This document shows positions 48,266 to 60,379 of a stretch of DNA of 64,000 nucleotides, in pieces. The notes under the pieces are model-generated. The model saw only the letters and a list, made by a program, of their open reading frames with translations, searched no databases and was not told where the DNA came from. This DNA comes from Vicugna pacos (lineage: Eukaryota; Chordata; Mammalia; Artiodactyla; Camelidae), in contig NC_133023.1 in NCBI RefSeq assembly GCF_048564905.1, positions 108,856,812 to 108,920,811 of the forward strand, read 5' to 3'. Both the position numbers and the translations under genes were made by a program. Position 1 is the first letter of the stretch. The number at the start of each line of letters is the position of its first letter.

Positions 48266-48499
48266 TCTGAGTTAAAAATTCTCCTAAAGCCTCTGTTAAA
48301 TGTAAACATGTTACAAAAAAGGAGTGACATATCATGTCATTAACATTGTCTACTACAGTGTGTTTTCTAATACAGGAAGCATGTTCTCTGAAAGATTAGC
48401 GCCCTGAGAGACATTAATAAGCGTGACTCGAAAATAAGGTTACATGTTCAAATAAGTGTGGGAAATATGGTGTTAAATAAAGTGAAACCAGATTTTTGA

Positions 48500-48680
48500 C
48501 TGCTGGACTTCTCAGGACCTTTAAGTATGCTAATGTGCATTCTGAATTACCAAGAGAGTGATAAAGTACACTGTCTTGTATATATGTATAGCATTTCTCA
48601 ATTTTATTTAAGCACAGATTTTTTTTTTAGAATAACTCAGTGAATTGGCATCCCATGGATCACACTCAAGGAAACTGTGT
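48500..48680 (+). mobile_element. hAT-like MITE remnant
   Basis: The block tatgctaatgtgcattctga, accaagagagtgataaagta, gcatttctcaattttattt and the end atcacactcaaggaaactgt fits a known eutherian hAT MITE layout. Edges uncertain. Confidence 0.45.
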
Positions 48681-48684
48681 CCCT

Positions 48685-49490
48685 AGCACATTCCCTGTGA
48701 TTCTTTATGAAATTCAATAGATGTTAACTTGTAAAGCAACAAACATACGTGACAAAGTGGGGCAAGAGATAGGTAATCCTTACAGACAGAAGAGAAAAGG
48801 GCAGGATTTAGAGTGTGAAGTGGTTCTTGAGATGAGGATCCAGACAGGGGAACCTCTGTGAGGAAGAGAATGGCCAAAGCACTGAGGGCCAAATGGCAAA
48901 GAATAACATCATGTCCTTAAGACTTCTCTGGGGGCCTCTGTTGCTCAGCTACGTCGGTCAGCCATGAGTATTTGCAATCTTTTGGTAATACAAAAGTAAA
49001 CGGTTGAGATGGGAAATAAGCATAATCATCCAAAACTTGCAACTAGTTCTCCTCCTTTTGCATCTGACTAGGAAGCAATGTCCGTTATATGCAAACCCAT
49101 GTCAAATCCTGAGTGATCATTTTTGCCTCATTACAAGATACAAAATAATAAAATCAAATGCTTTTCCATTATATAAGATGAGTATTATTTTATATACACT
49201 AATTATTTGTTACATAAAACAACCCTCATCGGACGCCTATAAGACTATCAATATGTTTCTCATTCATCAGCAAAATTCACACCTATGCTAATACTAAAAG
49301 TAACAATATATTGTTATTATACTAAGTATCTTAATAAGTTTAGAGTTTAAAATTTTTCATTATTAAATTAGTATTTATATTGAATTACCATTAAAATAGT
49401 ATTTCATTGATTATACAATTTTATTAAATACATTTTATTTTTTTATAAAAGGGGAGGAGCATTTTAGAGATTTATGTAGCATCTGTCTAC
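48685..49490. other. Unassigned sequence
   Basis: No family or gene recognised. Strongly AT-rich after 49290. Confidence 0.4.
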
Positions 49491-49494
49491 ACTT

Positions 49495-49600
49495 GTATAA
49501 GGGTAACAACTCTGAGAAGCAGGCAGAGCAATAGTATTTTGCCTGATTGGCAGATTATGTGACTTGCCTAAAATCATACAGCTACTTAAATATTATAAGG
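49495..49600 (-). mobile_element. MIR fragment
   Basis: gattatgtgacttgcctaaa, then tcatacagctacttaaat fits reverse MIR. Confidence 0.6.
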
Positions 49601-49604
49601 ATCA

Positions 49605-50778
49605 AAAGATTATAAAGACATACGAGGACTATAAACTGATGTTCTACTCCAGATATTTCCAACAAAATCACATCACCTCACTTATTATTTTTCTTTCTGT
49701 GAACTAAGGAAACGTATTCCAACTTAATTATTCATGATACTGAGCAAGGAAGTGGTTTCTTAAGGCTTTACATATAACCGCTTTCTTCAAAAAAGCTCAA
49801 ATTGTTTTAAATTCCAGACATTTTCTCCTCATGCAATATTTGACAAATAGAGTAAATAAGCCCCAGAGAGAACAGGCAAACTGCCCAACATTACATACAA
49901 AATACATTTGGAATCTTTGATTAGAAAGAAAGGCCTGCTTTTGTACATATGTTGAATGCTGTGTGCGACTGTGCTTATGCATGTTAATGAACAGAACGAA
50001 TTGTTGATTGATACATGGTCTCTGGTTCCCATAAGAACCAAGTCCTCGCACTGATAAGATAAATAGCCAGACCCAGAAATGAGGCTAAGTGGGGAGAATA
50101 GAGTAGCTAATGAAAGAAAAATATGCACTGGTCGACTTTAAGAGGTGTAGAGACCAAGGAAGGCAAATAACTAGGGGAGAAGCTGCATGTATGATATGCC
50201 AGAATCCATCCCAGAGGGACCAGATGGGAGTTACTGTTTCATCAGCGATGGCAAGAGCTCAGACAAAGTTCAGGTTGCACTGACAGTAGAAGCATGTGGA
50301 AGTGGAAAAAGAATTCAGATTTTTGGGAAGGATTCCAATTAGAAACAGGCTGAATTCACAAGGTCAAGCAGAGGTATTGTTCTAAATTGTACTTGCATTA
50401 TTCTCAATTTACCAGTAGAGATTAATTGACATCTACTATGATTCTCTCCAGATGACATCAACTTAAGGACAGGTAAATGTTTAGGTTTTGGCTCTTAACC
50501 CTGTCTAGCTTTGTCACTGGCATGTTATGCTTCCACATTCTTCCTTTCTCATGGAGTCCTGGGGATTTTTAAGCCTTCTCAAGTGGTCATTATATATTTT
50601 AGATCGTAGTATGGATTTTAAATGATAGAGTTTGGCCTCTGATGAATTCCCTTTCTCATCTTTAAAATAACTGAGTCCTTGCCTTTCTCTTCTTTCCTGC
50701 TTACAATGTTACAGCAGGGTCTTCAAGTACTTACATCGATTTCAATTCACTTTGGTTTTGCGTGTGTGCGTGCCTGTG
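49605..50778. other. Unassigned sequence
   Basis: No family or gene recognised. Confidence 0.4.
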
Positions 50779-50779
50779 T

Positions 50780-50852
50780 GCCAATAAAACCCTACTGACA
50801 AAAACAAGCTGTGAGCCAGATTTGACCCCTGCCTGTAGTTTCCTGACCCCTG
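50780..50852 (+). mobile_element. hAT-Charlie MITE, 3' end only
   Basis: ccaataaaaccctactgac, then gagccagatttgacccctg, ending tttcctgacccctg. Same family as 5457 and 33140. Confidence 0.75.
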
Positions 50853-50854
50853 GT

Positions 50855-51158
50855 CCACATTGGAGTTTGGGTTTCTTGGGGGACGGGGACGCAGATTCTA
50901 ATTCTAACACTGATGCAACTTGTGAGCTGTGTGTAACTCTTTCTGTATCTGGTTTAACTATTTCAATTCAATTTGAATTATCTGGTCTTTATGTGGCTAC
51001 AGCTAAGTTATTCATTCCAAAAGGAGCCTCTTCAAGCTTAAATATCCCTTTCGTCTCTACCAGGAATGATGCATTTATGACATGTGTATTTACCTCTCTC
51101 CTGGAATTACAGCAAACATTGCTAATTGATGACGTGATTTCTGCTACTAGACCCCGAC
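50855..51158. other. Unassigned sequence
   Basis: An open frame of 133 codons covers 50762-51163 but begins inside the hAT remnant and shows no family features. Confidence 0.4.
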
Positions 51159-51159
51159 A

Positions 51160-51372
51160 ATGATAACAATACAGCACTTACTATGTGCAAGTTACTATTA
51201 TAAGCACTTTAAAGGTATTAATAAATTTTATCTCCACATCAACCTCATGATAGCTATTTTATAGATGGAGCAACTGAGGCACAACAAGTTTAAATAATTT
51301 GACTAAGATTGTACAGACATTACTTACAGAGGTAGAATGTGAATCTAGGCGGTCAAGCTTCAGATTCTATAG
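51160..51372 (-). mobile_element. MIR SINE
   Basis: agcacttactatgtgcaag, ctattttatagatggagcaa, ctgaggcacaacaag and gtgaatctaggcggtcaag follow reverse MIR. Confidence 0.88.
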
Positions 51373-51374
51373 AT

Positions 51375-52440
51375 TTCACATTTCTCTCACTGATACAGAA
51401 GAGGGAAAAAATGGCCAGCGTGATATCCATACCCACTCATACTTCTCACTGGATTTGTCTGCTGCTTGGAGGTACTGAGTAATTAATTGCACAGAATCAT
51501 ACAATAGGCAAGCTCAACCATGATATACAGGCTTGATTCCTTCCAAGGTCCTTGAAACCCGGGACCTAGAATGAGAGTTCGATATTGCTCTGTTAGCTTC
51601 CTAATATGAAAGCCACCATGACTGATTTCTCAGAATTTGGTAGCCACACCTCATATTGGATGATTTGAAGCCCTATTAGTCAGGAAATCAATAAAGTTAA
51701 CGATAATATTTGCAGTGAGCAGGCAAAAAACAGGGGAACATAGATTAAGAGAATCTCTTAACTGTAATAGTAAATGTGTAAAACTGACACAGAATTCATC
51801 AGAAGCCATGACTTGGGGAAACAGAGATCTGGGTTCTTAGGACAAGTAAGTTCTGATGTCTGAGGTTTTTGGGAGGGATAAAGAAAAGGGAAAACAAAAG
51901 GTCATGTCAAGATGCGTGTCTGGAGATACTAAAATGCTAAAATATCCTAGAGGGACCTAAGCGATCAGATAATATTGGAGGACACTGTGTAGCTGGGAGC
52001 CAAAGTTACACTGAAAGTAAAATCAGTCAAGAAAGTTGAAGTGGTGAAAAAAAAAAAACAGAGACGAGGGTAATAGTTGAGATCTGGCTATTACTTCTGA
52101 CTCTTCTGTAAGCATCATTACTCTGTACACTATATTGTAAAATATCTCACTTCATAGTTCTTATTAAATGACAAGTACTGGATAAATAACCTCTAAAGAC
52201 TCTTCCAGCTCTATCCTTCCATGATTCTGTGATTCAGAAATTTCCAAAACCTTGGAATTCTGACTTCTCTGAAACCCATAGTATAACCAATATAAAAGCA
52301 TTCTTTTTGGCAGGCTGCTTAGTTGAAAGAAATGAATTATTACCAGAGAGACCATGTCACTGGGATTTTTTTACATACTATTATAGGAACTCCAGTAATC
52401 TTAGGACCCTTGTCTTTGATTTTTCCCAAAGGGCTTTCAA
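51375..52440. other. Unassigned sequence
   Basis: A-run at about 52047-52058. No family or gene recognised. Confidence 0.4.
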
Positions 52441-52444
52441 ATTT

Positions 52445-52795
52445 GCGATTCAGTCAACCAACATTTACTAAATTTCTACAGTATGTGTGGACACTGGGTT
52501 AGACCTTCAGAAGTGAAAGAGTATGGTTTTAAAGGCAATCACAGTACAGTAGGGGAGACAGAAATGTATGCCATGAGGACGATATCATGATAGAGATACA
52601 AGTAGGATATTATGGGTGTTGAGGAAAGAAGTATATAACTCAGTTTAAGAAGAGTAATAATGGAAAAGTTTCCGAGTAGAGACTTTACTGTATGTCGTTC
52701 TTTAAATGGAGATGTATATTTGTGAGACACTGCTGGGCAGAACATGCCAACCAAAGAAAACAACATGAGCACATGAACAGAGATGAGAAACAGCA
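52445..52795 (-). mobile_element. L2 LINE 3' end
   Basis: gtcaaccaacatttactaaa, then tacagtaggggagacagaaa, gagtagagactttac and aacagcattagg follow the reverse L2 3' end. Confidence 0.75.
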
Positions 52796-53084
52796 TTAGG
52801 AAAGAGGTTGGCTTCTACTGTTTTTGCAGGTTCTATGCTTCTTTTCCCTTTCTTCTTTTAGCTATGTGTTTTTCTCTCACTGCAACAATATGATGGGACT
52901 GTACAACAAATGACACTGTCCCTATTGCTGTAGGGGTAGGTGTATGAACCAGATGCAGCCGGTCACGATATACCATTCCCCTGGGCATAGAAGTTCATAC
53001 GAAGGATGGCATATTACCAAGCCAGATCAATCACTTTCTCTACGGTTTTAACATACCAAAGTGTGTCATGAAAGCTGGGACAAT

Positions 53085-53308
53085 ATTATAAGCCTGTCTG
53101 GGTTCAAATGTAAGTTTCACCACACATTAGCTGTGTGAACTTAGATAAATTACTCCAACTGTCTGTGTTTTAGTTACCTCATTTGTAAAATGGGGACTAT
53201 AGTCCTACATCATAGTGTTGTTAAGGATTAATATGTTAATACATGTAAAGCACTTAGAATATTTCTTGACACACAGTAAGTATTAACTATTGTTGCTATT
53301 ATTATTGT
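53085..53308 (+). mobile_element. MIR SINE, nearly full length
   Basis: gtctgggttcaaatg, attagctgtgtgaacttaga, ttacctcatttgtaaaatgg, taatacatgtaaagcactta. All MIR blocks are in order. Confidence 0.93.
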
Positions 53309-53405
53309 TGTATTATATATAGTACTGTCATATTTGTTTTATACAACTACTGATTGCGATCGGATTCTTACACTGGGATGATGTAAGATTTGAAATACGC
53401 TAGAG

Positions 53406-53619
53406 CAAGGTTTCTCAACGTTGGCATTACCGACATTTTGGGCAAGACAATTCTTTGTTGTGGTCAGTTGCTTAGTGAATTATAGAATATTTAGCATAAC
53501 TCCTGGCTTCTTCCTATTAGATTCTAGTAGCCACATGCCAGTTGTGACAAACAAAAATGTCTCCACAAATTTCCAAATGTTTCTATAGGCACAAAATCGA
53601 CCCTGGGTGAGGACCACTG
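53406..53619 (+). mobile_element. MER20 (hAT-Charlie MITE)
   Basis: aaggtttctcaacgttggc, cgacattttgggcaagacaa, ttctttgttgtgg, agttgtgacaaacaaaaatg, gcacaaaatcgaccctggg, end ggaccactg. Near full length (about 214 bp). Confidence 0.92.
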
Positions 53620-53884
53620 GCAACCATTTTACCTTCCAACTGGAGAAAGACCATTCACTATAGGAAAGAACAAAGTCCATGTGTTAAGAACAACAGAAAC
53701 AAGAATGGGGAGATTCAGACGAAATGAGTCCTTAAGGCAACTCCATCTTCAGTTCTAGTCCCTGCATCCCCCAAACTCTCCTGGTTCTTGTACATCACCT
53801 TTTGTTTTTTCTTTATCTTTCTACTAAAAATTCTCCTTTTTTTTCTGATAAATTAGTTTACTTGGATTTCTCTCACTTGCAACT

Positions 53885-54003
53885 GGAAGAGATCTGAGAT
53901 ATATACAGATATCAGATCTGTGTGTGTGTGTGTGTATCTGAATCACTTTGCTGTACACTTGAAACTAACACATTGTAAATCAACTATACATCATTAAAAA
54001 AAA
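53885..54003 (+). mobile_element. Short L1 3' end with A tail
   Basis: A (tg)n patch (53921-53935) is followed by atctgaatcactttgctgta, ttgaaactaacacattgtaa and caactatacatcatt, then an A tail. This is the cetartiodactyl-type L1 3' end, truncated to about 120 bp. No clear target duplication. Confidence 0.85.
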
Positions 54004-54004
54004 A

Positions 54005-54705
54005 GAAAGTTAAAGTTAGGATAGGTTAGACTTAAGCTGAGTCAGAAAGAGGTCACTAAAAACCTTAATAGAGGTAAGTGAACTGATAATATTTGAAATG
54101 TTGATGTCAACCTTATAACTCTGGACAGAGAACCTAAGAAGGGAAAGAATATGAAGGCAGGAAGGTTATTAATTTGAAGAATTTTAATACAAGTGAGAAA
54201 TGAAACAGAAAGTGATTTCAGGGGAGAAGAGGAGAGAAAAGATTACAAAAATATATGCAGTAATTAGAATAAGCGTGTTATTACGTAGGATGAGGGAGGT
54301 AAAGAAGGGACAGCCATAGACACACCATAGGTTTCTAACTTGTATAAGTGCAGGAATGATGGTGTCATCAAATGAAACAGAGAATATAAGAAGAGGGGCA
54401 GGTACTTGTTTTTTTGTTTGTTTCTTGAGTTTTTGTTTTCACTTTTGTTTTCTCTTTCCTGCTTCCTTATTCTTTCAGCTCCCTCTGATTGCCAAATTCC
54501 ATTTTAGCACCCTGACCCCTGGACTGGCTTCCCTGTAGCTATGGCAAACATTTATTTTTTTAGTTTCCTTTGAGCTATATGTGCTCATAAATCATTTTGA
54601 CAATAACCAAAATAAAGCAATAGTTGAATCTAGCCAAAAATGGCTATTAAAAAAGAACAACATTGAAATAAAACACCATCAAATTGCAACTACTTGTTGG
54701 TGATT
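54005..54705. other. Unassigned sequence
   Basis: T-rich patch at about 54405-54455. No family or gene recognised. Confidence 0.4.
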
Positions 54706-54707
54706 TT

Positions 54708-54795
54708 TTAGCATCAACACTAGAGTCAACAAATATTTGAGTACCAACTCCGTGCTAAGCGCTGTCCTGGGTACTAAGGATACAGTGATTCTAAG
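54708..54795 (-). mobile_element. L2 3'-end fragment
   Basis: agtcaacaaatatttgagta, then gctgtcctgggtactaagga fits the reverse L2 3' end. Confidence 0.7.
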
Positions 54796-55045
54796 CAGCA
54801 GCCTGGTAGACTGGAGAAAGTGCTGATTTTGGAGTTAGAGCCAGAGTGTATTTTTTGTTCCACCACCTACTAAGGTTTGTGACTTTGGGCTAGTGGTTAA
54901 CCCCTCAGAGCCTCATTATTTTCCATCTGTAAGACTGGGATAATGGCACAGCACATACATCATGCAGTGGTCATGTCAAGTAGGATAGCAAATCTAACTT
55001 GGCACAGTAGCCGATATAAGTACCTGATAAATGGTAGCCGTTATG
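54796..55045 (+). mobile_element. MIR SINE
   Basis: tgattttggagttagagcc, gtgactttgggctagtggtt, cctcagagcctcattatttt and acctgataaatggtagcc follow plus-strand MIR. Confidence 0.88.
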
Positions 55046-55049
55046 AATA

Positions 55050-56548
55050 TAAAAATCATAATTACCCTCTCAAGAAGCTTACAGTCTATTACAGATTTTT
55101 TTTGTCTATATGATCCTTCCATATCTTTTTTATTGTCAATTAAGAGAAAGGAATAGCACTGAATCATATTCTTATCACAGGGAAGAGACAATGATTCAAA
55201 ATGGTAGTATTTCATAATCCTAGAAGAACATTTCGTCAAAACTCTAAGTATAATCAAGTATAAAATTTAAAGCCCTGGAGACTTACTTCAATGATCTGAT
55301 GAAGAAAATGAAAAAGCTAACTCCTTTCGAATAGTAATAAAAAATGATGTATTGCAAATAAGCAGTTAAAACATGTTAATCAGCTGTAATATGACACCAA
55401 GGGTGTGATGGGGTTTGGAGGAGGCGGAAAAAGAATCATGTTTAGTAATACAAGCTCAGTGCAATGAAACTTTCTGCCAGATTGGGTTATAATGAACTCA
55501 CTGTGTTTTAATGAAGCCAGTAACTGAGTATCTTATTAAATTCCACTAGAATACATTGCAGGCCATTTTATTATAGCCCTGTTAAGATCTTTTATGAATC
55601 CAGAATTGGGCCAGATATTGTGAAAAAGAAAGTGTAACTTCATTACTTTACTACCATCACCATATAATTTGCTTAAGATGTTTGTCAGTAGTTAATAAAC
55701 TATATTTTTCCTCATGTCAATCTTTTTATTTTATAATAAATGAAAATATTGAAAAAAATGAAAACACGCATCTAAAATATTCTTTGCTGTCACAAAATTA
55801 GAGGGACTAAATTTTGGGTGAAGTACATACTTCAACAAAATTTTAAGTTAATGTGTCAAAAAACTTTTGGGTTAGATTTTCAAAACGCAATGAGTAGGAT
55901 TTTGTTAAGTCCAAACTTATACATTCTATGCAAACCTGGGTAAACTCTGTGGAATAACAAATGCCAGTAAAACAGATGGCAATGACCCCATGTGTGGATT
56001 TGTCCAAGAGGTGCTTTTCAACATTCAGCAAGTTTCTTTGACCAGCCACATGAAAGGCCAGTCTTTGGCAGTGCTATCCAGTTGGCAAATTCATTCTTTG
56101 TTGTCTACTATTCCTGGTTTTGTACCCTTTTTCAGACTTTCAGCTGCCTCTCCATTTACTGACAGTCAGCAGTACTGGTTATGCTACTGTCCTCAAATCT
56201 TCTCATTTGAGAATATCTCACATAAAAGCATTATGTCATTTTCCAAAGGGCATTTTTATTTCATAGGTTAATGCCTCAGGAGCCTCTTCTGAACACAGAA
56301 AATAAATGTATACTTAGTTTGAGTTTGGGGCAATTTAATGGAACATTGGGCATCTGTGTACCTCCTAATCTGATATTTTATACTCAGTAGACAATTCAAG
56401 GTTTTAAAGTTATCCAGAATTAATATTTTTCCTCTTCACATACCTTTCAAATCACCATCCTAGGAAGAGCCAAACTCACTTCCCTCTCACTCAAGAATGT
56501 TTTCTTTAATGGTCCTTAACTGGGACATTCCTTGCTTGACGTGTGTTT
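55050..56548. other. Unassigned sequence
   Basis: 55390-55700 is complex and non-repetitive (see findings). No exon signals recognised. Confidence 0.4.

Positions 56549-56550
<2 letters not shown>

Positions 56551-56584
<34 letters not shown>
56551..56584 (+). repeat. (CA)n microsatellite
   Basis: About 17 ca units at the left edge of an L1, where L1 itself is CA-rich. Confidence 0.95.
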
Positions 56585-56586
<2 letters not shown>

Positions 56587-56913
56587 AATATATTATTCAG
56601 CCATGACAAAGAAGGAAATCCTGCTAGTTGCAATAACATGGATTGTCCTTGAGGGCGCTATGCTACATGAGATAAGCCAGACAGAGACAGACAAATACTA
56701 TACGGTCTCATGTATATGTGAAATCTTAAAAAGCAAACTAGAAACAGAGAGTAGAATGTTATTTACTAGGGGCTGTGGAGTGGTAGAACTGGGGAGATGT
56801 TGGTCATTGTACAAACTTCCAATTAGAAGATACGAATAAGCTCTGGAGATCCAATGCACAGCACTGTGATTACAGTCAATAATCATGTATTTCATATTTA
56901 AAGTTGCTAAGAT

Positions 56914-56922
56914 TTGCATATG
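56914..56922. repeat. Left target-site duplication
   Basis: ttgctaaga, identical to 57772-57780. Confidence 0.85.
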
Positions 56923-57771
56923 TTGAACCAGCCTTGTGTCCCTGGGATGAACCCCGCTTGGTCATGATGTATAATCTTTTTTATGTGCTGTTGGATTCTA
57001 TTTGCTAAAATTTTGGTGAGGATTTTGGCGTCTATGTTCATCAGTGATATTGGCCTATAATTCTCTTTTTTTGTAGTGTCTTTGCCTGGTTTTGGTATCA
57101 GGGTGATGGTGGCTTCATAGAATGAGTTTGGGAGTATTCCCTCCTTTTCAATCATCTGGAAGCGTTTGAGAAGGACTGGTATGAGTTCTTCTTTGTATGT
57201 TTGGTAGAATTCCCCGGTGAAGCCATCCGGTCCTGGACTTTTATTTGTAGGGAGGTTTTTAATTGCTATTTCTATTTCCTTTCTAGTGATCGGATTGTTC
57301 AAGTGTTCAGTTTCTTCTTGATTCAGTTTTGGTGGACAGTATGTTTCCAGAAACTTGTCCATCTCCTCTAGGTTATCCAGTTTGGTTCCATATAGTTTTT
57401 CATAATATTTTCGTATGATATTCTGTATTTCTATTTTGTTTGTTGTAATTTCTCCATTTTCCTTTCTTATTTTGCTAATTTGTGCTCTCTCTTTTTTCTT
57501 CTTTGTGAGTTTGGCCAGAGGTTTGTCGATTTTATTTACTTTTTCAAAAAACCAGCTTTTGGTTTGGTTGATTTTTTCTATGGTCTTGTTAATCTCTATT
57601 GTATTTAATTCCTCTCTGATCTTTATTATTTCCTTCCTTCTGCTGCTTTTTGGGGCTTTTTGTTCTTCTTTTTCTAATTGATTCAGGTGGTGGGTTAACT
57701 TGTTTATTTGAGATTGTTCTTCTTTTTTGAGGAAGGCCTGTATCGCTATAAACTTCCCTCTTTGCTAAGAG
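56923..57771 (-). mobile_element. Internal L1 ORF2 fragment inserted without a tail
   Basis: 849 bp on the minus strand, running from an ORF2 point before the reverse transcriptase core into its start. It has no 3' UTR and no poly-A. A 9-bp duplication flanks it exactly. The frame is open over the whole length (849 = 3 x 283). It closes only in the duplicated target, where the tct tag codons of the host L1 supply a stop. The lack of breaks suggests a recent event. The cut site (agtc/tctt on the minus strand) is not the usual L1 endonuclease TTTT/AA site. Confidence 0.88.
56923..57771 (-). pseudogene. L1 ORF2 partial frame (linker and start of RT)
   Basis: 283 codons without a stop. The methionine at 57360-57362 is internal and not a true start; the frame extends upstream to the left edge of the fragment. 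Motifs in order: an amphipathic lysine-rich linker ([27 protein letters not shown]), then [19 protein letters not shown], then [14 protein letters not shown], then LIPKPGKD, then [18 protein letters not shown] and HDQAGFIPG. It stops before the first catalytic aspartate block of the reverse transcriptase and before FADD. The N-terminal endonuclease is absent, so it has no activity. Confidence 0.9.
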
Positions 57772-57780
57772 ACTAGATCT
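57772..57780. repeat. Right target-site duplication
   Basis: ttgctaaga, identical to 56914-56922. Confidence 0.85.
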
Positions 57781-57957
57781 TAAATGTTCTAACCAGACAA
57801 AAAAAATTATGTGATGTGATAGTGGTGTTAGCTAATGCTATGGTGGTAAACATACTGCAAGATATAAATGTATAAATCATCGCCTTGTACACTTTAAACT
57901 TATACAATGTTATATGTCAATTACATCTCCATTTAAAAAAAAGAAATAAAACATATG

Positions 57958-58455
57958 GGGAAAGCTTCCTGGCATTGAATTTGACAATGATTTCTCGTAC
58001 ATGATATCCAAAAGCACAGGGAAAAAATAGATGAACCGAATTTCATCAAAATTTAAAATGTCACATCAAAGGACATTATCAACAGAATGAAAGGGTAATC
58101 TATGGAATGGGAGAAAACATTTACAAATCATATATCTCATAAGGGATTAATATCCAGAATATAAAAAGAACTCCTACAACCCAAGAACAACAAAAACAAA
58201 AACCCAGTAAAAAAAAATGGGCCAAAGGCTTGAATAGACATTTCTCCAAAGAAGATATACAGATGGCCAATAAACACATGAAACAATGTTCAACATTACT
58301 AACTGTTAGGGAAATACAAATCAAAACTACAATAAGATACCACTTCACAACCATTAGGGTGGCTACTACATTAAAAAAAGAAAAAGAAGAAAAGAAAAAA
58401 ACAGAAAATATCAAGTGTTGGCAAGGATGTGGAGAAACTGGCACTCTTATGATGG
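57958..58455 (+). mobile_element. Old L1 ORF2 fragment
   Basis: Blocks acatcaaaggacattatcaa, ggaatgggagaaaacattta, agacatttctccaaagaaga and gcaaggatgtggagaaactg follow late ORF2. An A-rich expansion lies at 58372-58402. It follows directly on the tail of the previous L1. Confidence 0.88.
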
Positions 58456-58459
58456 AAAG

Positions 58460-58880
58460 AGCAAGAGCGATACTGATTTCCTAAGTTCCTTTTATTCACA
58501 ATTAACAGTAAGAGGCAAAGACATTTCATCTAGAGTTTTACATGAAGGAAACAGTCACGGTCAGGTAAAAAGGGAAAGTCAGATCCTACCAGCAGCAGTG
58601 AACTATGGAGACTAGAAAGGAGAGGTTCTGAAAATTGGGAGGTAGATGCATCCCTATCTGTCTCACTTCTTTGGGACACTTAGAGTTTCTAAAAGAAGAA
58701 AGACTCAGAGGTTACTCCTTCACCAGAGTCTCCCTGAGAGCTTCCTGTGTTGTGAAAGATAACAGAAGTTACTGTTTCCTATGAAGAGTTGTAGAATATA
58801 GCTGAGGGTTCTGAATGGGGAGCTCATCCATGAGGACAGTGGCAGAGATGAAGTAGCCCTGGATCCCATGGCGACACGAT
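58460..58880. other. Unassigned sequence
   Basis: No family or gene recognised. Confidence 0.4.
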
Positions 58881-58884
58881 ACTA

Positions 58885-58995
58885 TTCTTGAGCCCTTATT
58901 GTGCCGGACATTGTTCTAAGCACTTACACATTCATATTCACCCAGGCATTATGCCATTCCTCTGAATCAGTACCATTATTAGTATTCCAATGCCC
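58885..58995 (-). mobile_element. MIR fragment
   Basis: ttattgtgccggacattgtt, ctaagcacttacacattcat fits reverse MIR. Confidence 0.65.
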
Positions 58996-58999
58996 CACG

Positions 59000-60375
59000 T
59001 CTTATACAACTTAGTCTTAAACACCATATCTACACAACAGATTCAAAATACAACATCAGGAGAACAATGTACAGTCTATTTTGGAAAGTATGGCGTTGGC
59101 ATAGTGCAGAGGTCATGGATATAAATCTTTACTGCATTCATTTAATATTTCAGGACACTAATGTAGTTCAGTAACTTTGATTTCATTTCCCACTTCACTG
59201 GATAATTGCAGGAACCTTGGCTCTTCCATCCCAGTTTCAAGTGGTAATCATATCCTTCAAGTAGGCTTAAATCCTTCAGTTGGCTGATGGATATTATCTT
59301 CTTTCAGACTAAGGTCCTGCTGAAGGAATGTCCATTCTCTTTGCAGACTCATCTATGCATTGCCAGGTGCTAGTGCACTCAATCTTTTGCGATGCTGTAA
59401 TTGTGTCTCTTCTGTCTGTCAGAAAGCACACTTGCAAAATGGCCCTACTTCTTAATGTAAACATAAAAGGGCTTCAGTAGCACAGATCCCTTTCTTCAAC
59501 TGTCAGAGTACTGTAGACATTCCCTAGATAAAATTCCCCACAACAGATTTTACTTAATATCAATTACTTGACTATCTGGAGGCCAGCCAGAGCTATTACT
59601 CATCCCCATGTTCATTACCAAAGATTGAAACCAGGAAGTATAAAATCTCTCCTTACGTCAAAGACTCTGCTTCCCCACACCCAGATGGTTCTGAATAATT
59701 ACTTTTGGATGGTACATTCAAATTCATTCTCTCACTGATTGCTTATTACAAAGACATTACTCTTTTCCCCCAATTTCAGTACTATAATTGGGTTCCAATC
59801 CATTCTTTGTCCTTGTTTTCAGAAAACCAATAAAATTTACTCAGTTGGACATTTCTCTGACTTAGATCCAAAATTACTCCAGACAACATCTGTGTGGTAC
59901 TTGACAAACCATGTATTTTCAAATCTGACCTTCACAAATACACCTTCTTGATCTTTATCATCTTTTCTGTAAACTAAATTGATTCCACACTCTGCACCCA
60001 AAATGTCTCTCTTTTTTTTGACATAAAACCAATATTTTTTTAAAAAAGAGGACTTTGAGAATGGAACTGTATGTCCTTCTAATACGTTGTTCCTCAGGCG
60101 CTCAAGAAACAGAATGGGCTTATAAACAAAACACAGGAGTGAACAGAAATGATTTGTATTTATACATGCTATCTTACTTACATACATGTTAATTTACAAA
60201 ACACATAATTCAAATTCATTTCTACAAAATTTAGTAACTGCCTACTCTAGGCAAACTATTTCTGTGCCCTTAGAAATGTGCGAACAAATTAGTTTCTAGA
60301 GATCTTAGTTGCTCCTCAGAAAGCAGGATGGTTCTGGAAGAGACAGAAAAGGCTTGAAAAAAATCAGACTTTTAA
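59000..60375. other. Unassigned sequence
   Basis: The 116-codon open frame on the minus strand (59837-60187) shows no family features. Nothing else seen. Confidence 0.4.
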
Positions 60376-60379
60376 TTTG

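Larger units (their letters stand above)
56551..57955 (+). mobile_element. Old L1 3' end, split by an L1 ORF2 fragment
   Basis: The left part 56551-56922 is the ORF2 end and 3' UTR (aatatattattcagccatga, gagataagccagacagagac). The right part 57772-57955 is the rest of the 3' UTR (gagactagatcttaaatgtt, taaatcatcgccttgtacac) and the tail. The two parts join at ttgctaaga, which is doubled around the insert 56923-57771. Without the insert, the L1 3' UTR would be continuous. Confidence 0.9.

Noticed and set aside
50762-51163. 133-codon open frame on the plus strand
   Set aside because: It starts inside a hAT remnant and ends at a MIR. There is no signal peptide, domain or repeat of a known family.
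58121-58444. 107-codon frame on the minus strand
   Set aside because: Antisense shadow of an old L1 ORF2 fragment.
59837-60187. 116-codon open frame on the minus strand
   Set aside because: No family similarity seen, and composition is like the surrounding noncoding DNA.
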